A stretch of 34,664 nucleotides of DNA from Dehalobacter sp. (GTDB lineage Bacteria; Bacillota; Desulfitobacteriia; Desulfitobacteriales; Syntrophobotulaceae): the NCBI GenBank assembly GCA_023667845.1, contig JAMPIU010000081.1, forward strand, positions 1 to 34,664, written 5' to 3'. Positions within the stretch are counted from its first letter, which is position 1. Each line of letters starts with the position of its first letter. The notes beneath the pieces were generated by a model that did no database searches, was not told the DNA's origin, and worked only from the letters and a program-made list of their open reading frames with translations. Below, one piece after another: positions 24,613-31,544 of this stretch. Both the position numbers and the translations under genes were made by a program.

Positions 24613-25455
24613 ATGAAAAGAATTGCTTTGGTCACTGATAGCACTGCGGATTTGCCGGACGAGCTATCAAAAAAATGTCTGGCCCATGTTATTCCTCTTA
24701 AAATTCTATTTGGGGAAAAAAGTTTTGTGGATGGAGAAATTAGCCCTAAAGAATTTTATCGGTGTCTAGAACAGGAAGAAGAGCTTCCAAAAACCTCTCA
24801 GCCTTCCCCGGAACAGTTTGTTTCGTTATACTCGATGCTTCTTGAAGAATATCAGGAGGTTATTTCTATTCATATTTCTTCCGGCTTAAGCGGTACCTTG
24901 AACGCGGCCCATCTGGCCAAAGAGAAAATAAAAGGTGCCGTTCATCTTGTGGATTCTAAGACCATAAGCCTCGGTTTGGGCTTGATGGTAATGGAGGCAT
25001 CCAAGGCCATCAAAGAGGGTCTGGGATCGATTCAAGTTCTGGATAAGCTTCAACAGGCCAGAAATAGTGTTGAAACGCTTTTCACCTTAAATACGCTGGA
25101 ATACCTCCAAAAAGGCGGAAGAATTGGCAGGGTATCCGGGTTTATGGGGACACTGCTGAATATCAAACCGGTAATCCGGGTAGGCGATGACGGAATTTAC
25201 CAGAATTTTGGCAAAGTCCGGAGTCAGGAGAAGGCCTTAAAAAGCATTGTCAAGGCTTTTCAGGACTTTGCTGGGAAAAGGACAAATATCAAATTTGCCG
25301 TTGCGCATGGATCGGCTCCCCAGGCAGGACTATATTTGAAAGAAGAACTGGAGAATGCTTTTCAAAAACCGGCGGAGATGTTCGCGCAGGTTGGAGCCGT
25401 AATAGGTGCCCATACAGGACCGGGGACAGTCGGAGCGGCTATTCAGCTGGAGTAG
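24613..25455 (+). CDS. DegV-family fatty-acid-binding protein
   Basis: This 280-residue protein has the DegV/FakB pattern: IALVTDSTADLP at the start, SQPSPEQF, ISSGLSGTLNAA, VDSKTISLGLG, LEYLQKGGRIG and a C-terminal IGAHTGPGTVG. Family members bind a fatty acid, and some present it to the kinase FakA for phosphorylation and entry into phospholipids. No fakA is present here. It is the last gene of the regulator-kinase-lipoprotein operon (34-base gap), and its membrane-lipid link fits an envelope-related regulon. A large inverted-repeat element follows. Confidence 0.92.
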   Translation: MKRIALVTDSTADLPDELSKKCLAHVIPLKILFGEKSFVDGEISPKEFYRCLEQEEELPKTSQPSPEQFVSLYSMLLEEYQEVISIHISSGLSGTLNAAHLAKEKIKGAVHLVDSKTISLGLGLMVMEASKAIKEGLGSIQVLDKLQQARNSVETLFTLNTLEYLQKGGRIGRVSGFMGTLLNIKPVIRVGDDGIYQNFGKVRSQEKALKSIVKAFQDFAGKRTNIKFAVAHGSAPQAGLYLKEELENAFQKPAEMFAQVGAVIGAHTGPGTVGAAIQLE

Positions 25456-25520
25456 CCGGATAACAATACGACATATGTCTAGTGAATTTTGAAGTGCGTC
25501 TTAAACTTTTTCTTGGGCTG

Positions 25521-25757
25521 TTGCAGCCTCGCACAAAATACATCGCTCACACGTTATCGCAGCTATAAACAGGAAGCCACGCTAACATTTCAAAACCTCT
25601 GGGCTTAATGTAAGTCGTCGCTCCTTGCTATCCATGGCACCGCGACATTAGGCCATCCGTGGCCATCAACCGTTGAAATGTTTTAACGCTTAGGCTTCCT
25701 GTTTACTTAACGCTGCTACCACTAAAGTTTGCTTACGTATTTTGTGCAAGTCTGCAA
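25521..25757. repeat. MITE-like or structured intergenic element, 237 bp, imperfect palindrome
   Basis: The ends are 21-base inverted repeats with 19 matches: 25521-25541 (TTGCAG...GCACAAAATAC) against 25737-25757. Further inverted pairs nest inside: GCAGC 25559-25563 with 25712-25716, TAAACAGGAAGCC 25566-25578 with 25693-25705, ACATTTCAA 25585-25593 with 25673-25681, and GTCGC 25617-25621 with 25642-25646. A GGCCAT direct repeat lies near the centre. There is no open frame inside. Whether it is a mobile miniature element or a structured RNA cannot be told from one copy. Confidence 0.7.
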
Positions 25758-25792
25758 TGTTTGAAGGAATTAGCATAAATAATTAGCATGGG

Positions 25793-25840
25793 GAGAGGGC
25801 GTAACGAAATAAAATCTTTATTTCGGTTGCGCCCCTTCTC
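25793..25840. terminator. Long hairpin between convergent genes
   Basis: The left arm 25793-25813 (GAGAGGGCG...AAATAAA) pairs with the right arm 25817-25840 (TTTATTTCG...CCTTCTC) around a 3-base loop with a few mismatches. No clear U-tract follows on either strand, so it is a candidate bidirectional terminator or the remnant of another repeat. Confidence 0.5.
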
Positions 25841-25944
25841 ACTTTATACTATGAAATTTTTACCGGCTGATTGCCACCAAGAGCCACATATACATAATAT
25901 TTTCGCGGGCCGCTTTCGCGATCCTGCTTGTTTATATGCTTTGG

Positions 25945-26898
25945 CTACTCCATTATTTCGCCCATCCGCGAGACATCATAGCCGCCCAATCCCTTGACTT
26001 CCTTGCGGTAGGCCTCAGAACGGATAATGGCCAGTAGGGTCTGGAAGTGCGGTTTAGTCAGGTCTTCCTGGCGTATCACGAGGTCATATCTTTCCGTTTG
26101 CAGCGGAATAAAGTCAAGCCCTAACACCTGCATAGCGGCTTTTTCAATACCCAGTCCAAGATCGGCTTCTCCCCGCGCAACTTTGCTGGCCACGGCCATA
26201 TGGCTCATTTCTTCGTCGTAATAGCCATTAATGATGTGGTGCGGGATACTTTCCATGCGCAGTTTTTCATCAAGAAGGACACGGGCCCCCGAGCCGCGTT
26301 CACGGTTAATAAAATGGATATCCGGTCTGGTCAGGTCTTTCCAGGATATGATATTTTTGGGGTTACCACGAGGGACGTAAAAACCCTCTCGACGATAGGC
26401 AAGGTTAATCACAATAGCCTGATGTCCGGGCATAAGTCTTCGGATATATGGAAGATTATAATCATCAGCATCACTGTCCCAAAGATGAACCGCTGCAATG
26501 TTGGCCTCGCCTCTATAAAGCGCCAGAAGGCCATCAATGCTTCCGATATAGTTTTTTAAAAATTTGATATTCGGGTATTGTTTCAGGAGATGACGGGTAA
26601 GAATATCCAGAATGACATCCTGACCACAAATAACAATCGTATCCGATAGAGAGAGATCCAAAGCGCGGACTGGCTCTGCTGAACGATCAGAGAAAGAATA
26701 AGAAAAAACGTCGGTCGTCATTGAGGCACCTTTGCTTTTCTGAATATAGGCTTCGATATCCTTGTCCTCTACTCTTACCTTACGTCCAACCCGGTATGCT
26801 GCAAGATCCCCGCGTTTAATCAATTCATAGACGGTATACTTGGATATTTTAAGTTTCTGGGCTACTTCTTCAGGAGTATAGGAAGTGCTTGCGAGCAA
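25945..26898 (-). CDS. Excisionase-type HTH regulator with molybdate-like substrate-binding domain
   Basis: This is a 317-residue one-component regulator. Residues 5-55 are a MerR/excisionase-type helix-turn-helix (YTPEEVAQKLKISKYTVYELIKRGDL, then VEDKDIEAYIQ). Residues about 80-310 are a periplasmic-binding-protein-like domain (PBP_like, PF12727 type) without a signal peptide, for example FINRERGSGARVLLDEKL and VARGEADLGLGIEKAA. It should bind a small ligand in the cytoplasm and control the divergent modA/modBC genes. Tungstate or molybdate is likely by context. The start is TTG 26898, with GGGGTGA (26905-26911) 6 bases upstream. Its promoter is embedded in TTGTTTT/AAAACAA motifs shared with the mod promoters. 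Confidence 0.88.
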   Translation of the reverse strand: MLASTSYTPEEVAQKLKISKYTVYELIKRGDLAAYRVGRKVRVEDKDIEAYIQKSKGASMTTDVFSYSFSDRSAEPVRALDLSLSDTIVICGQDVILDILTRHLLKQYPNIKFLKNYIGSIDGLLALYRGEANIAAVHLWDSDADDYNLPYIRRLMPGHQAIVINLAYRREGFYVPRGNPKNIISWKDLTRPDIHFINRERGSGARVLLDEKLRMESIPHHIINGYYDEEMSHMAVASKVARGEADLGLGIEKAAMQVLGLDFIPLQTERYDLVIRQEDLTKPHFQTLLAIIRSEAYRKEVKGLGGYDVSRMGEIME

Positions 26899-26933
26899 TG
26901 CCGGTCACCCCAATTTTTAAATATGATTGTTTT

Positions 26934-26962
26934 ATTATATCACAGGACAAAACAGTACTCAA
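26934..26962 (-). promoter_or_regulatory. Promoter of the molybdate-type regulator
   Basis: On the minus strand TTGAGT (26957-26962), a 17-base spacer and a perfect TATAAT (26934-26939) lie about 36 bases before the TTG start. A TGTTTT/AAAACA inverted repeat (26928-26933 and 26949-26954) brackets the -10 box, a natural autorepression site. Confidence 0.7.
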
Positions 26963-27110
26963 AATAAATGAACAAAACAATACGAATCATGGGAGAGTTT
27001 GGAGTTGCACAGATGAAAAGAATTACGCCTATTATACAGATTCAGGCGCATTAGAACGTATATATACCAAGCATAAAACAAGGAGCAATGGAATGTTAGG
27101 TTATGTTAAG

Positions 27111-27140
27111 TTGTTTTATTGGTTTATATTAGTTTATGAT
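27111..27140 (+). promoter_or_regulatory. modA promoter
   Basis: TTGTTT (27111-27116), an 18-base spacer and TATGAT (27135-27140) precede modA by about 130 bases. The block TTGTTTTAT, 14 bases, TTATGAT recurs with identical spacing upstream of modB at 28129-28158, which supports both. Confidence 0.6.
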
Positions 27141-27267
27141 TAATATTGAAGAGCTAAATTATATGGTATATAATTATTTATGCTTGTTTAAGCTGGTTTG
27201 TATTTGCTTATCTTTGGTAGCCATAAGGGGAAAAAATTATATCATTTATCTTTAGGAGGAAAATTCA

Positions 27268-28074
27268 ATGAAAAAGTTTGGTGGAATTCTGATTATGCTT
27301 TTGGTTGCATGTTTGGTACTTGTCGGCTGCAGTAGCTCGGGTAGCTCAGCAAATGGTAATGAACAAAACGGAACTGTTCCGGTCGAGAAAAAAGAGATTT
27401 TTGTATCAGCAGCGGCCAGTTTAAAAGATGCCATGACAGAAATAGAAACACAATATGAAGCCAAAAACGCGGGGATTAATCTGACGATTAACTATGGTTC
27501 ATCTGGTTCTTTGCAGCAGCAGATTGAGCAAGGTGCGCCAACCGATTTATTTATTTCAGCAGGGAAAAAACAAATGGATGCATTGGAAAAAGGAAACCTT
27601 TTAGCGGAAGGTACCCGGATGAACCTGCTTGGAAATGATCTTATACTGATCACAGGAAAAGATAACAAAAGTATCACCAGTTTCCAGGATCTTACCAAGG
27701 CAGATAAAATCAGCATCGGTACCCCGGACAGTGTACCGGCAGGAAAATATGCTCAGGAATCCTTGACCAGTATGAAATTATGGAGCACGCTGCAAGCTAA
27801 ATTCGTGATGGCCAAAGATGTCACCCAAGTACTGACATACGTGGAAAGCGGAAACGTTGATGTAGGTATTGTCTATCAGTCTGATGCTCAGGGATCCGAT
27901 AAAGTAAAAGTCGTTGCAGTTGCGCCGGCTGACAGCCATAGCGCCATTGTTTATCCTGCAGCTGTAATTGCCGGTACCAAAAATCTGACGGAAGCGAAGA
28001 ATTTCTTAAGTTACTTAAGCAGTGGCGAAGCTCAACAGATTTTTGTGAAATATGGTTTTAAAATAATTAAATAA
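27268..28074 (+). CDS. modA: Molybdate/tungstate ABC transporter substrate-binding lipoprotein ModA
   Basis: This 268-residue lipoprotein has a signal peptide (MKKFGGILIMLLVACLVLV) and lipobox VGCS. The mature domain shows the ModA pattern: VSAAASLKDAMTEIE, NYGSSGSLQQQIEQGAPTDLFISA, GTPDSVPAGKYAQ, VLTYVESGNVDVGIVYQSD and a C-terminal FLSYLSSGEAQQIFVKYGF. Conserved Ser residues in AASL and SSGSL bind the oxyanion in the family. AGGAGG lies about 10 bases before the ATG. It delivers molybdate or tungstate to ModBC, whose genes follow after a 269-base gap with a second promoter. Confidence 0.94.
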   Translation: MKKFGGILIMLLVACLVLVGCSSSGSSANGNEQNGTVPVEKKEIFVSAAASLKDAMTEIETQYEAKNAGINLTINYGSSGSLQQQIEQGAPTDLFISAGKKQMDALEKGNLLAEGTRMNLLGNDLILITGKDNKSITSFQDLTKADKISIGTPDSVPAGKYAQESLTSMKLWSTLQAKFVMAKDVTQVLTYVESGNVDVGIVYQSDAQGSDKVKVVAVAPADSHSAIVYPAAVIAGTKNLTEAKNFLSYLSSGEAQQIFVKYGFKIIK

Positions 28075-28128
28075 GAAAGAATCATTAATAAATATTCGAT
28101 GGAATCTGACAGCATGATAAATATTTAG

Positions 28129-28158
28129 TTGTTTTATATCTAAATAATAGGTTATGAT
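28129..28158 (+). promoter_or_regulatory. modB promoter
   Basis: TTGTTT (28129-28134), an 18-base spacer and TATGAT (28153-28158) reproduce the modA promoter block with the same spacing. An inverted pair TATTTAG (28122-28128) and CTAAATA (28140-28146) overlaps the -35 region. The predicted leader is about 180 bases. Confidence 0.6.
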
Positions 28159-28237
28159 AATATTTGCCCAAAATAAATAATAAAGATGTCAAATTATCAA
28201 AATCATGCGGGCAGATTTTTAGCAGTAAAGGAGCGGT

Positions 28238-28309
28238 ATGTTAACGCAGTATTGCTTAAAATCCGCTGTCATGTATTTCATATTTGATTTGATAGGGTAC
28301 TGTGCATGA
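28238..28309 (+). CDS. Possible 23-residue leader peptide upstream of modB
   Basis: An ATG at 28238 preceded by AAAGGAG (28227-28233) opens a 23-codon frame (MLTQYCLKSAVMYFIFDLIG then YCA) ending in TGA at 28307-28309, 35 bases before modB. It lies inside the predicted modB leader. The ribosome binding site is strong but only 4 bases from the ATG. The peptide is hydrophobic and resembles no family I know. Confidence 0.35.
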   Translation: MLTQYCLKSAVMYFIFDLIGYCA

Positions 28310-28343
28310 GGATATTTGTTTTGTCGGATTAGGAGAGACGCTA

Positions 28344-29036
28344 ATGGGCTTTGACTACACACCAATTATCTTATCCCTAAAAGTCGCAACGGCAGCAGTT
28401 ATTATTGTTGTTTTGTTGGGGATCCCTTTAGCCGGTCATATGGCCAGACGAAATTTTCCGGGGAAGGATCTGGTAGAGGCTTTTGTCACTCTGCCGTTGG
28501 TTCTTCCTCCTTCGGTCGTTGGCTTTATTCTTCTTTGGCTGTTCGGTAAGAATGGACCTTTAGGTCAATTTCTGGCCGGTGTTTTTCATGTCAGCGTCGT
28601 GTTCAATCTGGCAGGTGCAGTCATTGCTGCGGCTGTAGTGTCATTCCCTATGATGTACCAATCGACGAAAGCTGCAATGGAGGGAGTCGATAGAACGCTG
28701 GAGAATGCTGCCCGTACCTTGGGTGCAGGTGAGCTGCGCGTTTTTCTTACCATCACAATCCCGCTTTCCTGGCCGGGTATTGTCTCGGGGTTCATCCTAT
28801 CTTTTGCGCGTTCTCTTGGAGAATTCGGAGCCACACTCATGATCGCAGGCAATATTCCCGGAAAAACACAAACCATGCCGATTGCGATTTATATGGCCAA
28901 TGAAGGCGGGGATACTGCAACGGCGATGATCCTGGTTGTGATCATGACGGCATTCAGCTTTTTAGTGATCTTTTGGCTGAACCGTTGGTCAAAAAGGCAG
29001 CAAAAAGGATTGATTCAGGAAGAGGGGAGTGAGTAA
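28344..29036 (+). CDS. modB: Molybdate ABC transporter permease ModB
   Basis: This 230-residue permease has five to six helices. The family coupling (EAA) loop contains TLGAGELRVFLTITIPLSWPGIVSGFILSF and is followed by ARSLGEFGATLMIAGN. The start segment (SLKVATAAVIIVVLLGIPLAGHMAR) and LPLVLPPSVVGF are typical of ModB/CysT-type permeases. ATG 28344 is chosen because AGGAGAG (28331-28337) lies 6 bases upstream; a GTG at 28302 is weaker. It pairs with ModC, 5 bases downstream of its stop. Confidence 0.93.
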   Translation: MGFDYTPIILSLKVATAAVIIVVLLGIPLAGHMARRNFPGKDLVEAFVTLPLVLPPSVVGFILLWLFGKNGPLGQFLAGVFHVSVVFNLAGAVIAAAVVSFPMMYQSTKAAMEGVDRTLENAARTLGAGELRVFLTITIPLSWPGIVSGFILSFARSLGEFGATLMIAGNIPGKTQTMPIAIYMANEGGDTATAMILVVIMTAFSFLVIFWLNRWSKRQQKGLIQEEGSE

Positions 29037-29041
29037 GTAAG

Positions 29042-29692
29042 ATGCTAAAGGCTAAATTTAATTTAACGCTTCGCCATTTTGAGCTTAAGGCCGAACTAGA
29101 AGCTGAGAATGAAATACTTGTCCTTGTTGGACCCTCAGGCTCGGGAAAAACGACGATCTTAAAATGCCTGGCCGGACTGAAAACTCCTTCCCAGGGGATC
29201 ATTCAAATCAACGACCGCATCGTCTACTTCTCGGAGAATAAGATTGATTGTCCTCCAAAAGAGAGAAGGGTGGGATACGTATTCCAGGAGTATGCCTTGT
29301 TTCCTCACATGTCGGTCAGAAAGAATATCTTATACGGGGTAAGCAAGGAAAAGCGTCATGCCAAACCGCGGGCCGCTGAGGATATGATGGAAATGCTTGG
29401 CATCCTTCACCTTCAGAACCGTTATCCGCAGCATATTTCAGGAGGAGAAAAGCAACGGGTCGCTTTGGCCAGGGCATTAATGACCGAACCGGAGATCATG
29501 CTACTTGATGAGCCATTGTCGGCGCTTGATCAGGAAATAAGAAGCGAACTGCAGCAGGAACTAAAGAAAATCCAAAGCCAGTGGAAAATTCCTTTTGTTC
29601 TGGTTACCCATGATCTTACTGAAGCAGAACTGCTGGGGGATCAGATCATCCGCATAGACAGGGGCCAAAGCGTTTCCAATAGAAGACTATGA
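29042..29692 (+). CDS. modC: Molybdate ABC transporter ATPase ModC (short form)
   Basis: This 216-residue ATPase has Walker A VGPSGSGKTT, Q-loop VFQEYALFPHMSV, signature HISGGEKQRVALARAL, Walker B IMLLDEPLSALD and switch His VTHD. Canonical ModC is about 350 residues and carries a C-terminal TOBE domain that binds molybdate. Here the protein stops shortly after the ATPase core (IIRIDRGQSVSNRRL), so that regulatory domain is absent. A strong terminator follows. Confidence 0.92.
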   Translation: MLKAKFNLTLRHFELKAELEAENEILVLVGPSGSGKTTILKCLAGLKTPSQGIIQINDRIVYFSENKIDCPPKERRVGYVFQEYALFPHMSVRKNILYGVSKEKRHAKPRAAEDMMEMLGILHLQNRYPQHISGGEKQRVALARALMTEPEIMLLDEPLSALDQEIRSELQQELKKIQSQWKIPFVLVTHDLTEAELLGDQIIRIDRGQSVSNRRL

Positions 29693-29750
29693 TGCAAAGC
29701 TTTGGAGGCATTAATGGCTAAACTCTGTCATTTGTTCTTGAATAAATCGC

Positions 29751-29787
29751 AAAAATCCTTCCCGCTAAAAACGGAAAGGATTTTTTT
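29751..29787. terminator. Intrinsic terminator after modC (bidirectional)
   Basis: AAAAATCCTTCCCG (29751-29764) pairs with CGGAAAGGATTTTT (29772-29785), with one mismatch and a 7-base loop. T residues follow on the plus strand and A-rich left-arm bases give a U-tract on the minus strand. It can also end the convergent helicase gene. Confidence 0.88.
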
Positions 29788-29840
29788 AAATTGCTGCCAA
29801 AATGTTTATAAATTGTAAACCACCTTATGGGTATATGCGT

Positions 29841-31256
29841 TTAGAATTTCCGTTTCGGAAACCTTGAAGGGTATTTGCTGTTATCGCGGTTTCGGTGGAA
29901 TCCTTGCTGCTGGTCAAACCTGCGGGGCTGCCTACTACGCAAAGGCGCTTCCTCGGTCAGCACGATCGGAGCCGTATTTGGCTCCTTCGTCAGTAGTTTC
30001 AGCGCAGCGGATAACAAAGTGATAGAATCGTTGTCCTCCAACAATTCTTCCGCCATTTCCTTGTAGCGTAAAATATCTTCGTCCTCAGCAGCTTTAAGAA
30101 TTTTATCCATGGTCATGCGCTGCTGGCCGACAAGTACGTCGTTAAAGGTCGGCAGAGGCTTGCGCGTAATTCTTCTTTTGGCGACCTGCTCAATCAGTCT
30201 TAAATGGCCGATCTCTCTGGGCGTAACAAATGTAATCGCTTGTCCGCCTTTGCCGGCTCGGCCGGTACGTCCGATTCTGTGGACATAGCTCTCAGGATCC
30301 TGCGGAACGTCAAAATTATAGACGTGCGTAACGCCGCTAATATCCAAACCTCTGGCCGCGACGTCCGTAGCAACCAGAATTTCCGTTAAACCTTCTTTAA
30401 AATGCCGCATAACCATATCGCGCCTGGACTGGGTAAGGTCGCCGTGGATTCCCTCGGCGGAATAACCTCTTTTGCTTAAAGCCTCAAACAGCTCATCGAC
30501 CCGCCGCTTTGTCCGGCCGAAGACAATGGCCAGATCAGGAGACTGAATATCCAGCAGGCGGCAGAGTACATCGAACTTTTGCTTTTCTTGGACTTCCACG
30601 TAATACTGCTCGATTTGAGGGACGACGATTTCTTTGGTTCTCATACTGATAAATTCCGGAGTCTGCATAAAGCGCTGGGCCAGATCCAGAATGGATTTTG
30701 GCATCGTTGCCGAGAAAAGCAGCGTCTGCCTTTGTTCGGGAACTTCCTTCAGAATGCTTTCAATATCTTCCACGAAACCCATACTGAGCATTTCGTCTGC
30801 TTCATCAAGCACAACCGTTTCAACCTGTTGCAGACGGATGGTCCTTCTTCTCATATGGTCCATCAGCCGTCCGGGAGTCCCCACAATAATCTGCGGCCGG
30901 TTTCGCAGAGAACGGATCTGCCGGTCAATATCCTGTCCGCCGTAAATTGGCAGGGACCGGACACCTTTAAACTGACCAATACGGTTCAGTTCTTCAGCTA
31001 CCTGGATAGCCAGTTCCCGGGTTGGTGTGACCACGAGGGCTTTGATACTTTCTCTGTCAGGATTCATACGCTCAATCATCGGAATCCCGAAAGCAGCTGT
31101 CTTGCCTGTTCCGGTCTGGGCCTGCCCGATAATATCCTTGCCTTCCAGGGCAAGCGGGATCGTTCTCTCTTGGATCGGTGTGGTCTCTTCAAAGCCCATT
31201 TCAGAAATAGCTTTGGTCAGTACATTACTGAGGCCTATTTCAAAAAAATTTGACAT
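29841..31256 (-). CDS. DEAD-box RNA helicase (CshA/DeaD-like)
   Basis: This is an ATP-dependent RNA helicase of about 471 residues. The Q motif region is [16 protein letters not shown]. Other motifs are I AQTGTGKT, Ia [24 protein letters not shown] region [15 protein letters not shown] and [12 protein letters not shown]. The C-terminal tail is basic and Arg/Gln-rich ([20 protein letters not shown]), suited to RNA binding as in CshA. It unwinds structured RNA in decay or ribosome assembly and is often cold-induced. AAGGAG (31268-31273) precedes both ATG 31256 and a TTG at 31262. I chose the ATG because homologous sequence begins there ([10 protein letters not shown]). Its leader contains a hairpin. 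Confidence 0.93.
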   Translation of the reverse strand: MSNFFEIGLSNVLTKAISEMGFEETTPIQERTIPLALEGKDIIGQAQTGTGKTAAFGIPMIERMNPDRESIKALVVTPTRELAIQVAEELNRIGQFKGVRSLPIYGGQDIDRQIRSLRNRPQIIVGTPGRLMDHMRRRTIRLQQVETVVLDEADEMLSMGFVEDIESILKEVPEQRQTLLFSATMPKSILDLAQRFMQTPEFISMRTKEIVVPQIEQYYVEVQEKQKFDVLCRLLDIQSPDLAIVFGRTKRRVDELFEALSKRGYSAEGIHGDLTQSRRDMVMRHFKEGLTEILVATDVAARGLDISGVTHVYNFDVPQDPESYVHRIGRTGRAGKGGQAITFVTPREIGHLRLIEQVAKRRITRKPLPTFNDVLVGQQRMTMDKILKAAEDEDILRYKEMAEELLEDNDSITLLSAALKLLTKEPNTAPIVLTEEAPLRSRQPRRFDQQQGFHRNRDNSKYPSRFPKRKF

Positions 31257-31309
31257 GTACAATGATTCTCCTTTTTTATCGCGTTTACTATTTTATTATG
31301 ACAAAAACC

Positions 31310-31354
31310 GCTTCATATCATTTATTTATTTTTATAAATGATAATAAATGAAGC
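31310..31354 (-). promoter_or_regulatory. Hairpin in the helicase mRNA leader
   Basis: The outer arms GCTTCAT (31310-31316) and ATGAAGC (31348-31354) enclose the inner arms ATCATTTAT (31317-31325) and ATAAATGAT (31334-31342), separated by an 8-base loop and a small bulge. The structure starts almost at the predicted transcript start and lies about 55 bases from the start codon. A role in temperature or autogenous control is only inference. Confidence 0.5.
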
Positions 31355-31358
31355 AATC

Positions 31359-31386
31359 GTTATAATATCTAATCAAACATAATCAA
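31359..31386 (-). promoter_or_regulatory. Promoter of the DEAD-box helicase gene
   Basis: On the minus strand TTGATT (31381-31386), a 16-base spacer and TATAAC (31359-31364) lie about 100 bases before the start codon. The remainder of 31387-31544 is AT-rich and I see no gene in it. Confidence 0.55.
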
Positions 31387-31544
31387 ACCTATCTAAACAT
31401 TTTAGCACATAACTGGAAAACAGGGAAGTTAAATACAACTGTTGAAAGAAACAGGAAAAAAATTACATAAAAATAGAAGCATAAAAGCATAGAGACACTG
31501 CTTTCTTTCATGCGTCTATCTTTAATCACGTTCGGTAATTTGCT

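Larger units (their letters stand above)
25456..25944. other. Convergent intergenic region with two structured elements
   Basis: The 489 bases between degV and the molybdate-type regulator contain no credible gene. They hold a 237-bp inverted-repeat element (25521-25757) and a separate hairpin (25793-25840). A short open frame at 25788-25997 runs across the hairpin and into the regulator, and is rejected. Confidence 0.7.
26899..27267. other. Divergent regulatory region between the regulator and modA
   Basis: It holds the regulator promoter (minus, 26934-26962), the modA promoter (27111-27140) and five TTGTTTT-type heptamers or their complements: 26927-26933, 26949-26955 region, 26974-26980, 27075-27081 and 27111-27117. 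Open frames at 26889-27143 have no domain or good start and are rejected. Confidence 0.6.

Noticed and set aside
25788..25997. 69-residue open frame on the plus strand
   Set aside because: It runs through the hairpin at 25793-25840 and into the antisense of the regulator gene; no start signal.
26889..27143. 84-residue open frame in the mod regulatory region
   Set aside because: It overlaps the regulator start and three promoter elements and has no recognisable content.
27094..27144. 16-codon frame preceded by AAGGAGC upstream of modA
   Set aside because: It overlaps the predicted modA promoter, so it would not be on the modA transcript; the peptide has no other support.
30579..31253. 224-residue open frame on the plus strand
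   Set aside because: Antisense shadow of the DEAD-box helicase; the helicase motifs on the other strand are complete.
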